64,000 nt of DNA from an uncultured Paracoccaceae bacterium (GCA_947492475.1 CANLNM010000001.1:496001-560000), one strand, 5' to 3'. Positions 1 through 10,284 are shown, numbered from the stretch's first letter. Program-made: numbers and translations. The notes: a model not told the origin generated them from the sequence alone.

Positions 1-203
1 CCCATATCGGGTTCGGATATGGGCCACATATATGTGTGGGCATGCAACTGGCACGGGTCGAAATGCGGATGGCCTTGCAAACTCTTTTTGAACGTTTCCC
101 CGAAATCCAACCCACCCTCAAACAGGCGGAATTGCCGCTGCTAAAACGGGTGGGATTGCGGGGATATAAACGTTTACCGGTGCGTTTACGCCAATCCAGT
201 TAG
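1..203 (+). CDS. cytochrome P450, C-terminal fragment
   Basis: This is the last 66 codons of a gene that begins before the window; reading starts in frame at base 3 and stops at TAG 201-203. It contains the P450 heme-binding loop FGYGPHICVG, a full match to FGxGxHxCxG, with the cysteine as axial heme ligand, followed by the L-helix (MQLARVEMRMAL). A short basic tail ends the protein. P450s are heme monooxygenases; substrate and redox partner cannot be told from this fragment. The last 18 bases overlap the end of the convergent glcG gene. Confidence 0.93.
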   Translation, partial: HIGFGYGPHICVGMQLARVEMRMALQTLFERFPEIQPTLKQAELPLLKRVGLRGYKRLPVRLRQSS

Positions 204-614
204 GCCCACCGCGTCGATCCCGGCCAATCCGACAATTGCATCATTGTCGGATGTATCACCGGTAACCCCAATCGCCCCAACGGTTTTTCCAGATTTGTCC
301 TGCACCAAAATCCCTCCGGGCACTGGCACCACTTGTCCGCCATAGACCCCATTCACCGCATTCATAAAATAGCCCTGCGCCTCGGCGCGCGCCATCTGGG
401 CCGATCCAGGCATACCCAGCATAACCGCCCCATAGGCTTTGCCATGTGCGATTGCAAACCGCCCCGGCGCAGCCCCATCCTGACGTTCAAACGCTTTGAC
501 ATGCCCACCTGCATCCAGCACCACAACAGAAAGCGGCTTTAGGTCCAGCTCTTTGCCTTTTTCAAACGTTTTACGAATGATGGTACGCGCACGATTTAGT
601 GAAATTTCTGCCAT
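186..614 (-). CDS. glcG: GlcG/HbpS-type heme-binding family protein
   Basis: This 142-residue protein belongs to the GlcG/HbpS (DUF336) family. Seen: SVVVLDAGGHVKAFERQDG near the N-terminus, the ARAEAQGYFMNAV helix and the PVPGGILVQDKSGKTVGAIGV segment, all typical, at the usual family length. Family members bind heme or other small ligands. In E. coli glcG lies in the glycolate operon but its role is not defined. Here it starts 32 bases after the malate synthase G stop on the same strand, so glcB-glcG is a likely operon. ATG start at 614. The 3' end overlaps the P450 gene by 18 bases in convergent orientation. Confidence 0.9.
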   Translation of the reverse strand: MAEISLNRARTIIRKTFEKGKELDLKPLSVVVLDAGGHVKAFERQDGAAPGRFAIAHGKAYGAVMLGMPGSAQMARAEAQGYFMNAVNGVYGGQVVPVPGGILVQDKSGKTVGAIGVTGDTSDNDAIVGLAGIDAVGLTGLA

Positions 615-646
615 ATTTCATATCCTTATTGGATGAAGCTAAAGTG

Positions 647-2782
647 TTATGCTTGGGTCTTTTTCTGCAGACGCCGCTGATGCAAAACCGGTTCGGTATA
701 TCCCGAAGGCTGGATACGCCCCTGGAACACCAAATCGCATGCTGCTTGATACGCTATTGAATTATAGCCCGGCGCCATTGGTAAATAGCTGGGATCGTTG
801 GCATTTTGCGCATCAACCACCAATGCCATTTTTTCCAATGCGGCGCGCACCTGCGCCTCAGAAACCACGCCATGATGCAGCCAATTCGCCAATGCCTGCG
901 ACGAAATCCGACAAGTTGCGCGATCTTCCATCAGGCCAACATCATGAATGTCTGGCACTTTGGAACATCCAACCCCCTGATCCACCCAACGTACGACATA
1001 GCCCAAAATGCCTTGGGCATTGTTTTCCAATTCTTGGGTCTTTTCCGCGTTTGAAAACACACGATCCTGTTGCACGGTGGGAATGGTTAGCAAATCGTCC
1101 AAGGAACCGCGCGCGCCGCCGGATTGCAGTTCATCCTGACGCGCCGAAACATCAATTTGATGGTAATGGGTCGCGTGCAACGTCGCAGCCGTTGGCGACG
1201 GCACCCAGGCACAGGACGCACCGGCCTGCAGGTGGCCAATTTTGGCCGCCAGCATGTCGCCCATCAGGTCGGGCATGGCCCACATACCTTTGCCGATCTG
1301 TGCCCGGCCTTTTAGCCCACACGCCAGCCCGATATCCACATTTCGATCCTCATAAGACGCAATCCAAGCGGCGTTTTTCATCTCACCTTTGGGCACCATG
1401 GGCCCTGCTTCCATAGAGGTGTGGATTTCATCACCCGTACGATCCAAAAACCCGGTATTGATAAAGGCGACCCGCGATTTTGCTGCGCGAATACATTCCT
1501 TTAGGTTCGCCGACGTGCGGCGTTCTTCGTCCATGATCCCGATTTTCACGGTATTTTGCGGCAGGTTCAACACCGCCTCAACCCCCGTGAATATCTGATC
1601 CGCAAAGGCGACTTCCTCGGGGCCATGCATTTTCGGTTTTACGACGTAAACGGACCCTTTTGTAGAGTTTCCACCACCCCGTTGCAGGTCATGCATCGCG
1701 ATAAGGGTGGTTATCATCGCATCCATCAGACCTTCGCCAATTTCGGCGCCGTCCCTGTCCAAAATCGCCGGGTTGCGCATCAGATGGCCGACATTACGCA
1801 CCAACATCAACGCGCGGCCTTTCAGGGTGACATCATCGCCCTTTGGCCCGGTGAAAACCCGATCCGGGTTCATGCGCCGCGTGACGACATGGCCCCCTTT
1901 TTCAAAGCTTTCCTCAAGATTTCCAGTCATCAGGCCAAGCCAATTTGTATAGGCCAACACCTTGTCTTCGGCATCCACGACGGCGACGGAATCTTCGCAA
2001 TCCATGATCGTCGAAACAGCGGATTCCAACAGGATATCGCTGATATTTGCCGGATCATCTGCGCCAATGTCGCTGGTCGCATCGATCACAACTTCGATGT
2101 GCAAACCATTGTTTTTCAACAAAACAGATGACGGCGACTGGGCATCCCCCCGATACCCAACAAAGGCGTTCGGATCTGTTAGCGCGGGGGACAGTTCCCC
2201 ATCCTGAATGGTGTATTGTGTCACATCCGCATGACTTTGGGATTGCAGTGGAACCGCCTGATCTAAGAAGTCTTTGGCCCATGCGATCACTTTTGCGCCG
2301 CGTGCAGGATCATAGTTTTTACCAGCCGGCAGGTCCCCCAGCGCATCCGTACCATAGAGCGCATCATACAAACTGCCCCAACGGGCATTCACCGCGTTCA
2401 ACGCAAACCGCGCATTCATGATCGGAACCACCAGTTGCGGGCCCGCTATTTGAGCAATTTCAGGGTCCACATTTTCGGTTTCAATCGAAAAGTCCGGCCC
2501 TTCTGGAACCAAATAGCCAATATGGTTCAAAAACGCCTGATACGCTGCGGGGTCATGGGGCTGCCCGCGATGTGACAGATGCCACTCATCAATCTGGCGC
2601 TGCAAATCTGCGCGTTTTTCCAACAAATGCAGGTTTTCTGGGCCATTTGAATGCACCAGCTCTGAAAACCCTGACCAAAATGCGTCAACCGCAACGCCGG
2701 TTCCCGGCAACGCTTTGTTTTCAATGAAATCTGCCATCAATTTGGCAACTTTGAGCCCACTTCGTTCGACGCGTTCAGTCAT
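647..2782 (-). CDS. glcB: malate synthase G
   Basis: At 711 residues this is a full-length isoform G malate synthase, which condenses glyoxylate and acetyl-CoA to malate in the cytosol. Seen: the [20 protein letters not shown] region, [20 protein letters not shown] and [11 protein letters not shown], and the C-terminal [20 protein letters not shown] block. By family knowledge the aspartate of MED (D620) is the catalytic base and C606 is the conserved cysteine. An AGGAG ribosome site precedes ATG 2782. With glcG downstream it forms a glycolate/glyoxylate-use operon. glcDEF are not in the window. A symmetric site at 2839-2857 lies in the divergent promoter region shared with pepN. Confidence 0.97.
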   Translation of the reverse strand: MTERVERSGLKVAKLMADFIENKALPGTGVAVDAFWSGFSELVHSNGPENLHLLEKRADLQRQIDEWHLSHRGQPHDPAAYQAFLNHIGYLVPEGPDFSIETENVDPEIAQIAGPQLVVPIMNARFALNAVNARWGSLYDALYGTDALGDLPAGKNYDPARGAKVIAWAKDFLDQAVPLQSQSHADVTQYTIQDGELSPALTDPNAFVGYRGDAQSPSSVLLKNNGLHIEVVIDATSDIGADDPANISDILLESAVSTIMDCEDSVAVVDAEDKVLAYTNWLGLMTGNLEESFEKGGHVVTRRMNPDRVFTGPKGDDVTLKGRALMLVRNVGHLMRNPAILDRDGAEIGEGLMDAMITTLIAMHDLQRGGGNSTKGSVYVVKPKMHGPEEVAFADQIFTGVEAVLNLPQNTVKIGIMDEERRTSANLKECIRAAKSRVAFINTGFLDRTGDEIHTSMEAGPMVPKGEMKNAAWIASYEDRNVDIGLACGLKGRAQIGKGMWAMPDLMGDMLAAKIGHLQAGASCAWVPSPTAATLHATHYHQIDVSARQDELQSGGARGSLDDLLTIPTVQQDRVFSNAEKTQELENNAQGILGYVVRWVDQGVGCSKVPDIHDVGLMEDRATCRISSQALANWLHHGVVSEAQVRAALEKMALVVDAQNANDPSYLPMAPGYNSIAYQAACDLVFQGRIQPSGYTEPVLHQRRLQKKTQA

Positions 2783-2838
2783 GGTTTTCTCCTATTCTCC
2801 GAACGGAATAGAACAAAAGTTTCCGATAGGCAACAACG

Positions 2839-2857
2839 TGGTCAAAAAAAATGACCA
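2839..2857. promoter_or_regulatory. inverted repeat, possible operator between glcB and pepN
   Basis: TGGTCA (2839-2844) and TGACCA (2852-2857) form a perfect 6-base inverted repeat around a 7-base A-rich spacer. It lies 57 bases upstream of the glcB start, where a repressor or activator site would sit. TGGT/ACCA half-sites are used by FadR-type GntR regulators such as PdhR and GlcC, but the spacer here is longer than their usual one, so assignment to that family is inference. Confidence 0.4.
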
Positions 2858-2956
2858 ATTCAAAACAATGCAGTGACACGCCCCTCAACATCCCCACTTG
2901 TTGCTTTTCTGGTGGCACCCTAAGCTCGGCTCATATGGTAAATCAGCGAGCCCCAG

Positions 2957-5506
2957 ATGAACGTCGACGCCCCTCAGAAAATCTATCTTAGCGACTATAC
3001 CCCCCCTGCCTATTTGGTTGAGGATGTTCATCTGACGTTTCAGCTGTCAAAGACGGCGACGCGAGTCATTTCCAAAATTCGGTTTGTCCCCAATCCCGAT
3101 GCAGTGTCGCGTGATTTTTTCTTGCATGGCCTGGAACTTAGCCTGATTTCTGCCGCGATTGACGGCAAAGCCATCACGCCGGATTTATCCGCTGACGGGC
3201 TGCGCTGTGACGTGCCCGACGCACCGTTCACATTTGAGGCGATCGTCGAAATCAACCCGGCCGCAAACACGGTCCTCGAAGGGCTGTATATGTCGGGCGG
3301 GATGTATTCGACGCAATGCGAAGCCGAAGGGTTCCGCCGGATTACCTATTACCCCGACCGCCCCGACGTCATGAGCGTTTTCACCGTCCGCATCGAAAGC
3401 GACGCGCCGGTTTTGTTGTCCAACGGCAATCCAGTGGCCGCCGGGGATGGATGGGCAAAATGGCATGACCCATGGCCCAAACCGGCCTATCTGTTTGCCC
3501 TGGTTGCCGGGGATTTGGTGAATTATCCCGGCCAATTCACCACACGATCCGGGCGCGACGTGGAATTGAACATTTGGGTGCGACCGGGGGATCAGGACAA
3601 ATGCGCCTGGGGCATGGAAGCGTTAAAGAAATCAATGACCTGGGACGAAGAGGTCTATGGGCGCGAATATGATCTGGACCTGTTTAACATCGTCGCCGTG
3701 GATGACTTTAATGGCGGGGCGATGGAAAACAAGGGGCTCAATCTGTTCAATTCAGCCTTGGTTCTGGCCAGTCCGCAAACCGCAACGGACAAGGATTTTG
3801 AACGTATCGAAGCCGTTATCGCCCACGAATATTTCCACAATTGGACCGGGAACCGGATCACATGTCGCGACTGGTTTCAGCTTTGTCTCAAAGAAGGTTT
3901 GACAGTATTTCGCGATCAACAATTCACCGGTGACATGCGCAGTGCGCCTGTGAAACGGATTGAGGATGCGATCCTGTTGCGCAGCCGTCAGTTCCGCGAA
4001 GATAACGGACCGCTTGCCCATCCGGTGCGCCCCGAAAGCTTTGTTGAGATCAACAACTTTTATACGATCACGGTCTATGAAAAAGGCGCAGAACTGATCC
4101 GGATGCTTAAAACTCTGGTGGGGGATGCAAACTATGAAAAGGCGCTCAATCTGTATTTTGATCGCCATGACGGGGACGCCGCCACAATCGAAGATTGGCT
4201 CGCGGTGTTTGAGGATGCCACCGGCCGTGATCTGAGCCAATTCAAGCGCTGGTACGCGCAGGCTGGCACGCCACAAATTCACGTGACCGATAGCTTTAAC
4301 AACGGCACATATCAGCTTCATTTCAAACAAGAAATTCCAGACACAAACGGACAAGCTAACAAGGCGCCACATGTGGTTCCAATTGCTGTTGGGTTGCTTG
4401 GCCCTGATGGGACTGAAACCCATAAAACCACGATTTGTGAACTAACCGAGCCGGAACAAAGTTTTGAATTTGACGGGCTGCAGGACCGTCCCATCCCGTC
4501 AATCCTGCGGGATTTTTCTGCCCCCGTCATTTTGAAACGCAACACCAGCCCAGAAGAACGCGCCTTTTTGTTGGCCCATGACACGGATCCGTTCAACAAA
4601 TGGGACGCGGGACGTGCGCTGGCGGTGGATGTATTGCGCGACATGGTCACCACCAATGCCAGCCCAAATTCTGCATTTATAGAAGGTTTGCGATCCGTTT
4701 TGCGCGACCCGCAACTGGATCCTGCCTATCAGGCATTGGTTTTGGCCCTTCCGAGCCAAGAAGACACCGCGCAGGATTTGCACGCAAACGGGTATGTGCC
4801 GGACCCGCAAGCGATCTATGACGCTCATGAAACGTTAAAGCTGCATATCGCTGAAAATCTACAGGATACGCTGGTTCGGGTTCAGGCCGATTGCACCATC
4901 ACCGGCCCCTATTCGCCTGACGCTGCTGATGCTGGTAAACGCGCGCTTGGCAATCAGGTCCTATCCTATCTAAGCAAAATCGATGCGGGCAAAGCTGCGA
5001 CTGCGCAATTTGAAACCGCAGACAACATGACCCAACAACAGGCCGCGCTGACTTGTTTGTTGTCCATCGGCAAAGGGCAGGATGCCTTGGACGCGTTTCA
5101 GCAGCAATGGCAGCAGGAACGGTTGGTGATGGATAAATGGTTCAGCCTTCAGGTGATCTGTGCCGCCCCCGATCAAACCGCGGCAACGGCCCTGTCGCTG
5201 ACCAAACACGCCGATTTCGATCTAAAGAACCCAAATCGCGTTCGGTCCGTATTTGGCGCGATGATCAGCAACCCGGCCGGGTTTCACCATAAATCCGGGG
5301 CTGGCTATGCATTGCTGGCCGACCAACTGATCCTGCTGGACGCGTTGAACCCACCGGTTGCAGCCCGGATTTCCACCGGGTTTGAAACGTGGAAACGCTA
5401 TGATGACGGGCGCAAAGCCTTGATCCAAGAGGCATTGTCACGTATTGCGGCCAAAGATAATTTAAGCCGTGATCTGGCGGAAATGGTCGGGCGAATGCTT
5501 GGGTAA
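2957..5506 (+). CDS. pepN: aminopeptidase N (M1 family)
   Basis: This 849-residue zinc aminopeptidase removes N-terminal residues from peptides in the cytosol. Seen: the M1 exopeptidase signature GAMEN at 254-258; the zinc motif HEYFH at 290-294 with the third ligand E313 exactly 18 residues on (HEXXH-x18-E); and a long helical C-terminal domain with the length and layout of E. coli PepN (about 870 residues). ATG at 2957 gives a conventional N-terminus. It is transcribed away from glcB. The next gene (5552) starts 45 bases after its stop and may be cotranscribed. Confidence 0.97.
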   Translation: MNVDAPQKIYLSDYTPPAYLVEDVHLTFQLSKTATRVISKIRFVPNPDAVSRDFFLHGLELSLISAAIDGKAITPDLSADGLRCDVPDAPFTFEAIVEINPAANTVLEGLYMSGGMYSTQCEAEGFRRITYYPDRPDVMSVFTVRIESDAPVLLSNGNPVAAGDGWAKWHDPWPKPAYLFALVAGDLVNYPGQFTTRSGRDVELNIWVRPGDQDKCAWGMEALKKSMTWDEEVYGREYDLDLFNIVAVDDFNGGAMENKGLNLFNSALVLASPQTATDKDFERIEAVIAHEYFHNWTGNRITCRDWFQLCLKEGLTVFRDQQFTGDMRSAPVKRIEDAILLRSRQFREDNGPLAHPVRPESFVEINNFYTITVYEKGAELIRMLKTLVGDANYEKALNLYFDRHDGDAATIEDWLAVFEDATGRDLSQFKRWYAQAGTPQIHVTDSFNNGTYQLHFKQEIPDTNGQANKAPHVVPIAVGLLGPDGTETHKTTICELTEPEQSFEFDGLQDRPIPSILRDFSAPVILKRNTSPEERAFLLAHDTDPFNKWDAGRALAVDVLRDMVTTNASPNSAFIEGLRSVLRDPQLDPAYQALVLALPSQEDTAQDLHANGYVPDPQAIYDAHETLKLHIAENLQDTLVRVQADCTITGPYSPDAADAGKRALGNQVLSYLSKIDAGKAATAQFETADNMTQQQAALTCLLSIGKGQDALDAFQQQWQQERLVMDKWFSLQVICAAPDQTAATALSLTKHADFDLKNPNRVRSVFGAMISNPAGFHHKSGAGYALLADQLILLDALNPPVAARISTGFETWKRYDDGRKALIQEALSRIAAKDNLSRDLAEMVGRMLG

Positions 5507-5551
5507 TTTGGCCCTGACGTTAAAAAGTTTTTTAGGAAGAGTGAATTTCAG

Positions 5552-6073
5552 ATGCCGATACTCATTGCCGTTTTAGGTGGGCTTGCCGCTGTTTATTTCT
5601 TTGTGAACCGGGCGAAAAACGCAGCGGATTTGTCCCATGATTTGCTAGGTGTGGCCAATGATGTGCGGCTCGCGGCGCGTCGGTTTGGGTTTCAGCGGCG
5701 CAGCAACACCCACCCCGCCGACAGTATCGAGGACCCCAAACTTGCCATTGCGACGATCGCAATTGCGTTTTTGGAACTTGATGATCTGCCAACCAAAGAA
5801 CAACGCGGATTGTTGGACGTGCAATTGCGTTCAACCCTGCGGGTCAACGCGCAAGATTCCAGCGAATTGCAGATTTTGGGGCGGTGGCTGATGAACGAAT
5901 GCCAAGGCCCCAAGCCCGCAATCACCCGTCTGGCGCGCGTCTTGTTCAAACTGGATGGCGCAAATTCGTTTGAACCGCTTTTGGCGATCCTAAAAGGCAT
6001 CACAACCGAGGATTTATCCGGCGCCCAGCGCGAAGCAATCAACGACATTCGTCGCGGGTTCAAATTACACTAA
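5552..6073 (+). CDS. hypothetical protein with N-terminal membrane anchor
   Basis: I do not recognise a named family for this 173-residue protein. Residues 1-18 (PILIAVLGGLAAVYFFV) form one hydrophobic membrane segment. The rest is soluble and mostly helical, with an acidic patch (SIEDPKLAIATIAIAFLELDD) and a basic helix containing GRWLMNECQGPKPAITRLARVLFKL. The layout loosely recalls a TerB-like helical domain, which is only a guess. It lies 45 bases after pepN on the same strand. The ribosome site is poor: TAGGAAG lies about 15 bases upstream of the ATG. Confidence 0.75.
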   Translation: MPILIAVLGGLAAVYFFVNRAKNAADLSHDLLGVANDVRLAARRFGFQRRSNTHPADSIEDPKLAIATIAIAFLELDDLPTKEQRGLLDVQLRSTLRVNAQDSSELQILGRWLMNECQGPKPAITRLARVLFKLDGANSFEPLLAILKGITTEDLSGAQREAINDIRRGFKLH

Positions 6074-6153
6074 CCCCGCCCGCACATTCTGATCCTTAAC
6101 GGATTGTCATTTTCCCATCATGGGGATGTTACATGCCCGTGGTGTGAACAATC

Positions 6154-7014
6154 ATGCAAGATCGGATCGACCCATTAATCCATGAACGCGCCCCGTGGCT
6201 GAGCTCTGACAGGCTGGGAACGCGGATCATGCGTGCGGCACTGAATGATACCCTATCATATCGCGAAACGGTGCAGATCGCCCAGTCGCTGGAACATATG
6301 CCATCGCGGGACATCATGGATCATATGGGGCGGCGTCTGGCTCAGGACGTTTGTGCGCAGGGGTTGGCGCAGGTGCCGCGCAACGGGGCGGCGCTGATTG
6401 TGGCCAATCACCCGACCGGCATCGCGGATGGTATCATATTACAGCATCTGCTGACCAAGGTGCGCAAAGACGCCTTTTTCTATGCCAACCGTGACATCCT
6501 GCGCATCCTTCCGCAAATGGCCGATTTCATCGCCCCGGTGGAATGGCGTCAGGAAAAGCGAAGCCATGGCAAAACCCGCGAAACCATGGCGTTTACCCGG
6601 CGCGCTGTTGCCGCGGGACGCATCGGGGTGATTTTCCCGTCAGGACGTCTGGCCAAACGCCGTGGGCTGCAATTGATCGAACGCCCATGGATTGCCTCGG
6701 CGGCGATGCTGGCGCGCAAATTTCACTTGCCGGTCATTCCCGTCAACATTCGCGCGCGCAATTCCGCATTGTTTTACCTGTTTGATCTGGTTCATCCGAC
6801 GTTGCGCGATATCACGTTGTTTCATGAAACCCTGAACAAGGATCGCCAACCGTTTCATGTGACATTCGGCACGCCCATTCTGCCGAACGCGCTGCCAAAA
6901 TCATCCGAAGACGGGATTGAAATGTTGCGCCAAGCCACCCTAGCCCTTGGTGGGACAGAGGCACCAGATGTGTCACTGGTGCGCGCGACCCGCAGACCGC
7001 TGCTGCGATTGTGA
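6154..7014 (+). CDS. lysophospholipid acyltransferase-like protein (PlsC family)
   Basis: This 286-residue protein fits the 1-acyl-glycerol-3-phosphate acyltransferase superfamily. Seen: NHPTGIADG around residue 90, which occupies the place of the NHxxxxD active-site motif; IAPVEWRQEKR; and FPSGRLAKRRG near residue 155 in the place of the FPEGTRS block that binds the phosphate. The catalytic histidine and aspartate are separated by five residues rather than the usual four, so the enzyme may be a divergent branch. The likely role is acyl transfer to a lysophospholipid or related lipid at the inner membrane. It ends four bases before the convergent transglycosylase gene. It is not next to olsB (48.6 kb), so a role as OlsA is only possible. 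Confidence 0.8.
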   Translation: MQDRIDPLIHERAPWLSSDRLGTRIMRAALNDTLSYRETVQIAQSLEHMPSRDIMDHMGRRLAQDVCAQGLAQVPRNGAALIVANHPTGIADGIILQHLLTKVRKDAFFYANRDILRILPQMADFIAPVEWRQEKRSHGKTRETMAFTRRAVAAGRIGVIFPSGRLAKRRGLQLIERPWIASAAMLARKFHLPVIPVNIRARNSALFYLFDLVHPTLRDITLFHETLNKDRQPFHVTFGTPILPNALPKSSEDGIEMLRQATLALGGTEAPDVSLVRATRRPLLRL

Positions 7015-7018
7015 TGCA

Positions 7019-7900
7019 TTATCCGCGTATTGAAACGGCTTCGACAATTGGCAGCGACGTGGGGTTCAATCCGTTTGGACGCAATTGCGGCCGCAGGCTG
7101 GCGGTTAGGCCGGACTGGCGTTCGCAATAGGGTTGCTGCCGTGTCCAAGCCGACATTTCCGCGATTTTGGATCGGTTTGTCATGGGCCCCCAATCGGCCG
7201 CGACACCACGCCAGCGTGTATCCCGCACCGCGATTGCATTGTCGCGCCGCACCGTGACGGCCATGATCCGCACCGCACAGGACAGATTGTCGGTTGCATC
7301 CTTTAGATCCGCACCCGTGCGGGCATAACATCCATACCGCCGGGCCGTGTCTGGATAGATTTGCAGCAATCCATACCACAAATCCCCTCCGCCCACGGCT
7401 TCGGGACGCCATGTGCTTTCGTGTTTGGCCAGCGATGACATCATCCCAACCCAAAACGCCCGGCGCAATTCAGGTGAATTGTTAGTATAGCCGGGGCACC
7501 AAGCGTCTATGTCGCGCGGCACCAAGGTTTCTAACCCATTGCCGTGGCTGACAATCGATGACAGGGCCGCGCGGGTCCAAACCTCGCCTCCTGGGCGATG
7601 ATCCCAACGGGCGGGCGGGTGATAATCATTGCGCGCCAGAGGGCGGATCGCCGGTGCCTCATTTGGGGCATGGGGTGGATAGCGCAACATGAATGTCGGG
7701 CGCGCAGCCGGGCGATACCCGGCCAAAGCCGCGCGCTGCGCCGCCACGCGCAGCACAATCGCGTCATCGCGCGAAAACGGGCGTGTTTCAGATGTTAAAT
7801 CTGGGCTGTCGGGCGCTGTGTTGGCGATGACAGGAATGGCAGTTCCCATCATCACACATGCCGCAACAATCCCCCCAAGGATGGTACGCGATACAGACAT
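7019..7900 (-). CDS. exported lytic transglycosylase-like protein, copy 1
   Basis: The C-terminal half holds an SLT-like lysozyme fold: RRAFWVGMMSSLAKHESTW with the probable catalytic glutamate in KHES, then YGLLQIYPDTARRYGC and AADWGPM. Such enzymes cleave peptidoglycan glycan strands in the periplasm. The chosen start, ATG 7900, gives a 293-residue protein beginning with a good signal peptide (hydrophobic GGIVAACVMMGTAIPVIA, cut near VIA-N) and has GAGG upstream; an in-frame TTG at 7936 would only add a poor leader. A low-complexity linker follows the signal. The next gene upstream (7986-8591) is a paralogue with the same order of motifs, so this is a tandem duplication. Confidence 0.85.
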   Translation of the reverse strand: MSVSRTILGGIVAACVMMGTAIPVIANTAPDSPDLTSETRPFSRDDAIVLRVAAQRAALAGYRPAARPTFMLRYPPHAPNEAPAIRPLARNDYHPPARWDHRPGGEVWTRAALSSIVSHGNGLETLVPRDIDAWCPGYTNNSPELRRAFWVGMMSSLAKHESTWRPEAVGGGDLWYGLLQIYPDTARRYGCYARTGADLKDATDNLSCAVRIMAVTVRRDNAIAVRDTRWRGVAADWGPMTNRSKIAEMSAWTRQQPYCERQSGLTASLRPQLRPNGLNPTSLPIVEAVSIRG

Positions 7901-7985
7901 GCGCGCCTCTATGACGGGTTTGGCCCCATTTTTCAATAAAATTGAGTCATTGTCTTTTCATTTGCCAAATTTACAAATGGGCGAC

Positions 7986-8591
7986 CTAAGGCAGCGCACA
8001 ATAGGGTTGCGCGCGGATCCAGTTGCGCATGTCTTGGCGTTTGCTGGCTTGATGGAATGGGCCCCAATCGGCGGCGATGCCCTGAAATCCGGCGGATACA
8101 ACACCGTCGCGGGGCACGGTATGGGCCCAGATGCGGATGGCGCAATTGATATTGGCATGTCCGTTTTTCAGCTCTGCCCCCGACCCGGCGGTGCAGCCAT
8201 AGCCCCGCGCAGTGGCGGGTGCGATCTGAACCAATCCAAACCAGCGGCCATTGCCCCCAACAGCGTCTTGTCGCCATGTGCTTTCGTGTTTGGCGAGGCT
8301 GGATAACATCCCCGTCCAAAAGGCACGTCGCATCTGTGTGGTTCCACCCGTATAGGCGGGGCACCATGTGTCGATATCCTGAGGCACCAGCGTCAACAAT
8401 GCAGCACCCTGATCATCCAACGCCGCAAACGCCGTCTGCGTCCAAGCCGCCCCATTTGGCAAATGATCCCAGCGCATCGGCGTTGCAACCGGCCCAGATT
8501 GATCAGGTGTTTGCGCAATATCACCACGCCCCCCACCACATGCCATCAAAACAGACAGGGCCATCACACCTATCGCACCTTTGAACCCCAT
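7986..8591 (-). CDS. lipoprotein lytic transglycosylase-like protein, copy 2
   Basis: From ATG 8591, which has an AAGGAG ribosome site, this 201-residue protein starts with a lipoprotein signal ending in the lipobox LMAC (cysteine 18), so it is probably anchored in the outer membrane. The catalytic domain matches its neighbour at 7019: PQDIDTWCPAYTGG, SSLAKHESTW with the catalytic glutamate, FGLVQIAPATARGYGC and IAADWGPF. It lacks the long linker of copy 1. An in-frame TTG at 8645 would bury the lipobox and is rejected. The 85-base gap and shared strand suggest cotranscription of the two copies. Expected role: limited peptidoglycan cleavage. Confidence 0.87.
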   Translation of the reverse strand: MGFKGAIGVMALSVLMACGGGRGDIAQTPDQSGPVATPMRWDHLPNGAAWTQTAFAALDDQGAALLTLVPQDIDTWCPAYTGGTTQMRRAFWTGMLSSLAKHESTWRQDAVGGNGRWFGLVQIAPATARGYGCTAGSGAELKNGHANINCAIRIWAHTVPRDGVVSAGFQGIAADWGPFHQASKRQDMRNWIRAQPYCALP

Positions 8592-8772
8592 TATGTCACG
8601 CTCCTTATTTGGGGCAGACTGGCCCAAAACCCGGCAAACGCGCAATCAAACCGCTGAAAACATCGAAACTTTGGCGGCACTCCGCCCATGCCCTCTTGCA
8701 CGCCTAACCCAGCCCTCATAAAACCACCGCTGAACATCGTGCCAAAGCTGTGCCGAACCAAAGGATGCTGCA

Positions 8773-10284
8773 ATGCTTGACCTGACTTATGACGCTCCAA
8801 AACCCAAGGTGATCCAAGGGGCCAAATCCGATTGGGAATTGGTCATCGGGCTAGAGGTACATGCGCAGGTTGCCACGCAGGCAAAACTGTTTTCCGGCGC
8901 ATCGACCCTGTTTGGGGCCGAACCCAATTCAAATGTGGCCTTTGTGGATGCGGGCATGCCCGGCATGTTGCCCGTCATCAACGAAGGTTGCGTCGAACAG
9001 GCTGTGCGCACGGGTCTGGGCCTCAAGGCTGAGATCAACAAATTTTCCGCCTTTGATCGCAAAAACTATTTCTACCCAGACCTGCCGCAGGGCTATCAGA
9101 TTTCGCAGCTTTACCACCCGATTGTGGGCGAAGGCGAAGTGTTGGTGGAATTGGGCGATGGCACGGCCCGTCTGGTGCGGGTTGAACGGATCCATCTGGA
9201 ACAGGATGCCGGGAAATCCATCCACGATATGGACCCCAACATGTCCTTTGTGGACCTGAACCGAACTGGTGTGGCGTTGATGGAAATCGTATCACGCCCC
9301 GACATTCGCGGCCCCGAAGAGGCCGCCGCCTATGTGGGCAAGCTGCGTCAAATCCTGCGCTATCTGGGCACCTGTGATGGCAATATGCAAAACGGCAACC
9401 TGCGCGCGGATGTGAACGTGTCCATCTGTCAGCCGGGCCAGTATGAAAAATACCAAGCAACGGGTGATTTCAGCCATCTGGGCACACGTTGCGAAATCAA
9501 GAACATGAATTCGATGCGGTTCATTCAGGCCGCAATCGACGTCGAAGCGCGTCGTCAGATCGCCATCGTCGAGGATGGCGGTGAGGTCACGCAGGAAACA
9601 CGTCTGTATGATCCGGATAAAAACGAAACCCGGTCAATGCGGTCCAAAGAAGAAGCGCATGATTACCGCTACTTCCCCTGCCCCGATCTGTTGCCGCTGG
9701 AATTCGACCAGGCGTTTATCGACGACATCGCCGCGACTTTGCCCGAATTGCCTGACGCCAAAAAGGCGCGGTTCATCGCCGATTTCGGTCTGACGGATTA
9801 TGATGCCTCAGTGCTGACCGCCGAAGCCGAAAACGCCGCCTATTTCGAAGCCGTGGCCGAGGGTCGCGACGGGAAGCTGGCCGCCAATTGGGTGATCAAC
9901 GAATTGTTTGGTCGCCTGAAAAAAGAAGACCACGCCATCGGCGACAGCCCCGTTTCCCCGGACCAGTTGGGCGGCATCATTGCGCTGATTTCCAAGGGTG
10001 ACATTTCCGGAAAAATCGCCAAGGACCTGTTTGAAATCGTCTATACCGAAGGCGGTGACCCAGCCCAGATCGTCGAAGATCGCGGCATGAAACAGGTCAC
10101 AGATACCGGCGCCATCGAAGCGGCCGTTGATGCTGTCATCGCGGCAAACCCGGCGCAGGTTGAAAAGGCCAAACAGAACCCCAAACTGGTTGGTTTCTTT
10201 GTCGGTCAGGTCATGAAAGCGACCGGAGGCAAAGCCAATCCAAAGGCTGTGAATGAAATGGTCGCGGCCAAATTGGGATTGTAA
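8773..10284 (+). CDS. gatB: Asp-tRNA(Asn)/Glu-tRNA(Gln) amidotransferase subunit B
   Basis: At 503 residues this is a complete GatB, the subunit of GatCAB that binds mischarged Glu-tRNA(Gln) or Asp-tRNA(Asn) and activates it for amidation. Seen: [18 protein letters not shown] at the N-terminus, [20 protein letters not shown] with the metal-site region, [11 protein letters not shown], and the C-terminal YqeY-like helical domain ending in [21 protein letters not shown] precedes ATG 8773. gatA and gatC are not in the window, as is common in this group. A terminator follows at 10323. Confidence 0.98.
   Translation: MLDLTYDAPKPKVIQGAKSDWELVIGLEVHAQVATQAKLFSGASTLFGAEPNSNVAFVDAGMPGMLPVINEGCVEQAVRTGLGLKAEINKFSAFDRKNYFYPDLPQGYQISQLYHPIVGEGEVLVELGDGTARLVRVERIHLEQDAGKSIHDMDPNMSFVDLNRTGVALMEIVSRPDIRGPEEAAAYVGKLRQILRYLGTCDGNMQNGNLRADVNVSICQPGQYEKYQATGDFSHLGTRCEIKNMNSMRFIQAAIDVEARRQIAIVEDGGEVTQETRLYDPDKNETRSMRSKEEAHDYRYFPCPDLLPLEFDQAFIDDIAATLPELPDAKKARFIADFGLTDYDASVLTAEAENAAYFEAVAEGRDGKLAANWVINELFGRLKKEDHAIGDSPVSPDQLGGIIALISKGDISGKIAKDLFEIVYTEGGDPAQIVEDRGMKQVTDTGAIEAAVDAVIAANPAQVEKAKQNPKLVGFFVGQVMKATGGKANPKAVNEMVAAKLGL

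Noticed and set aside
649-1416. 255-codon plus-strand open frame
   Set aside because: Antisense to glcB, no motif and no ribosome site.
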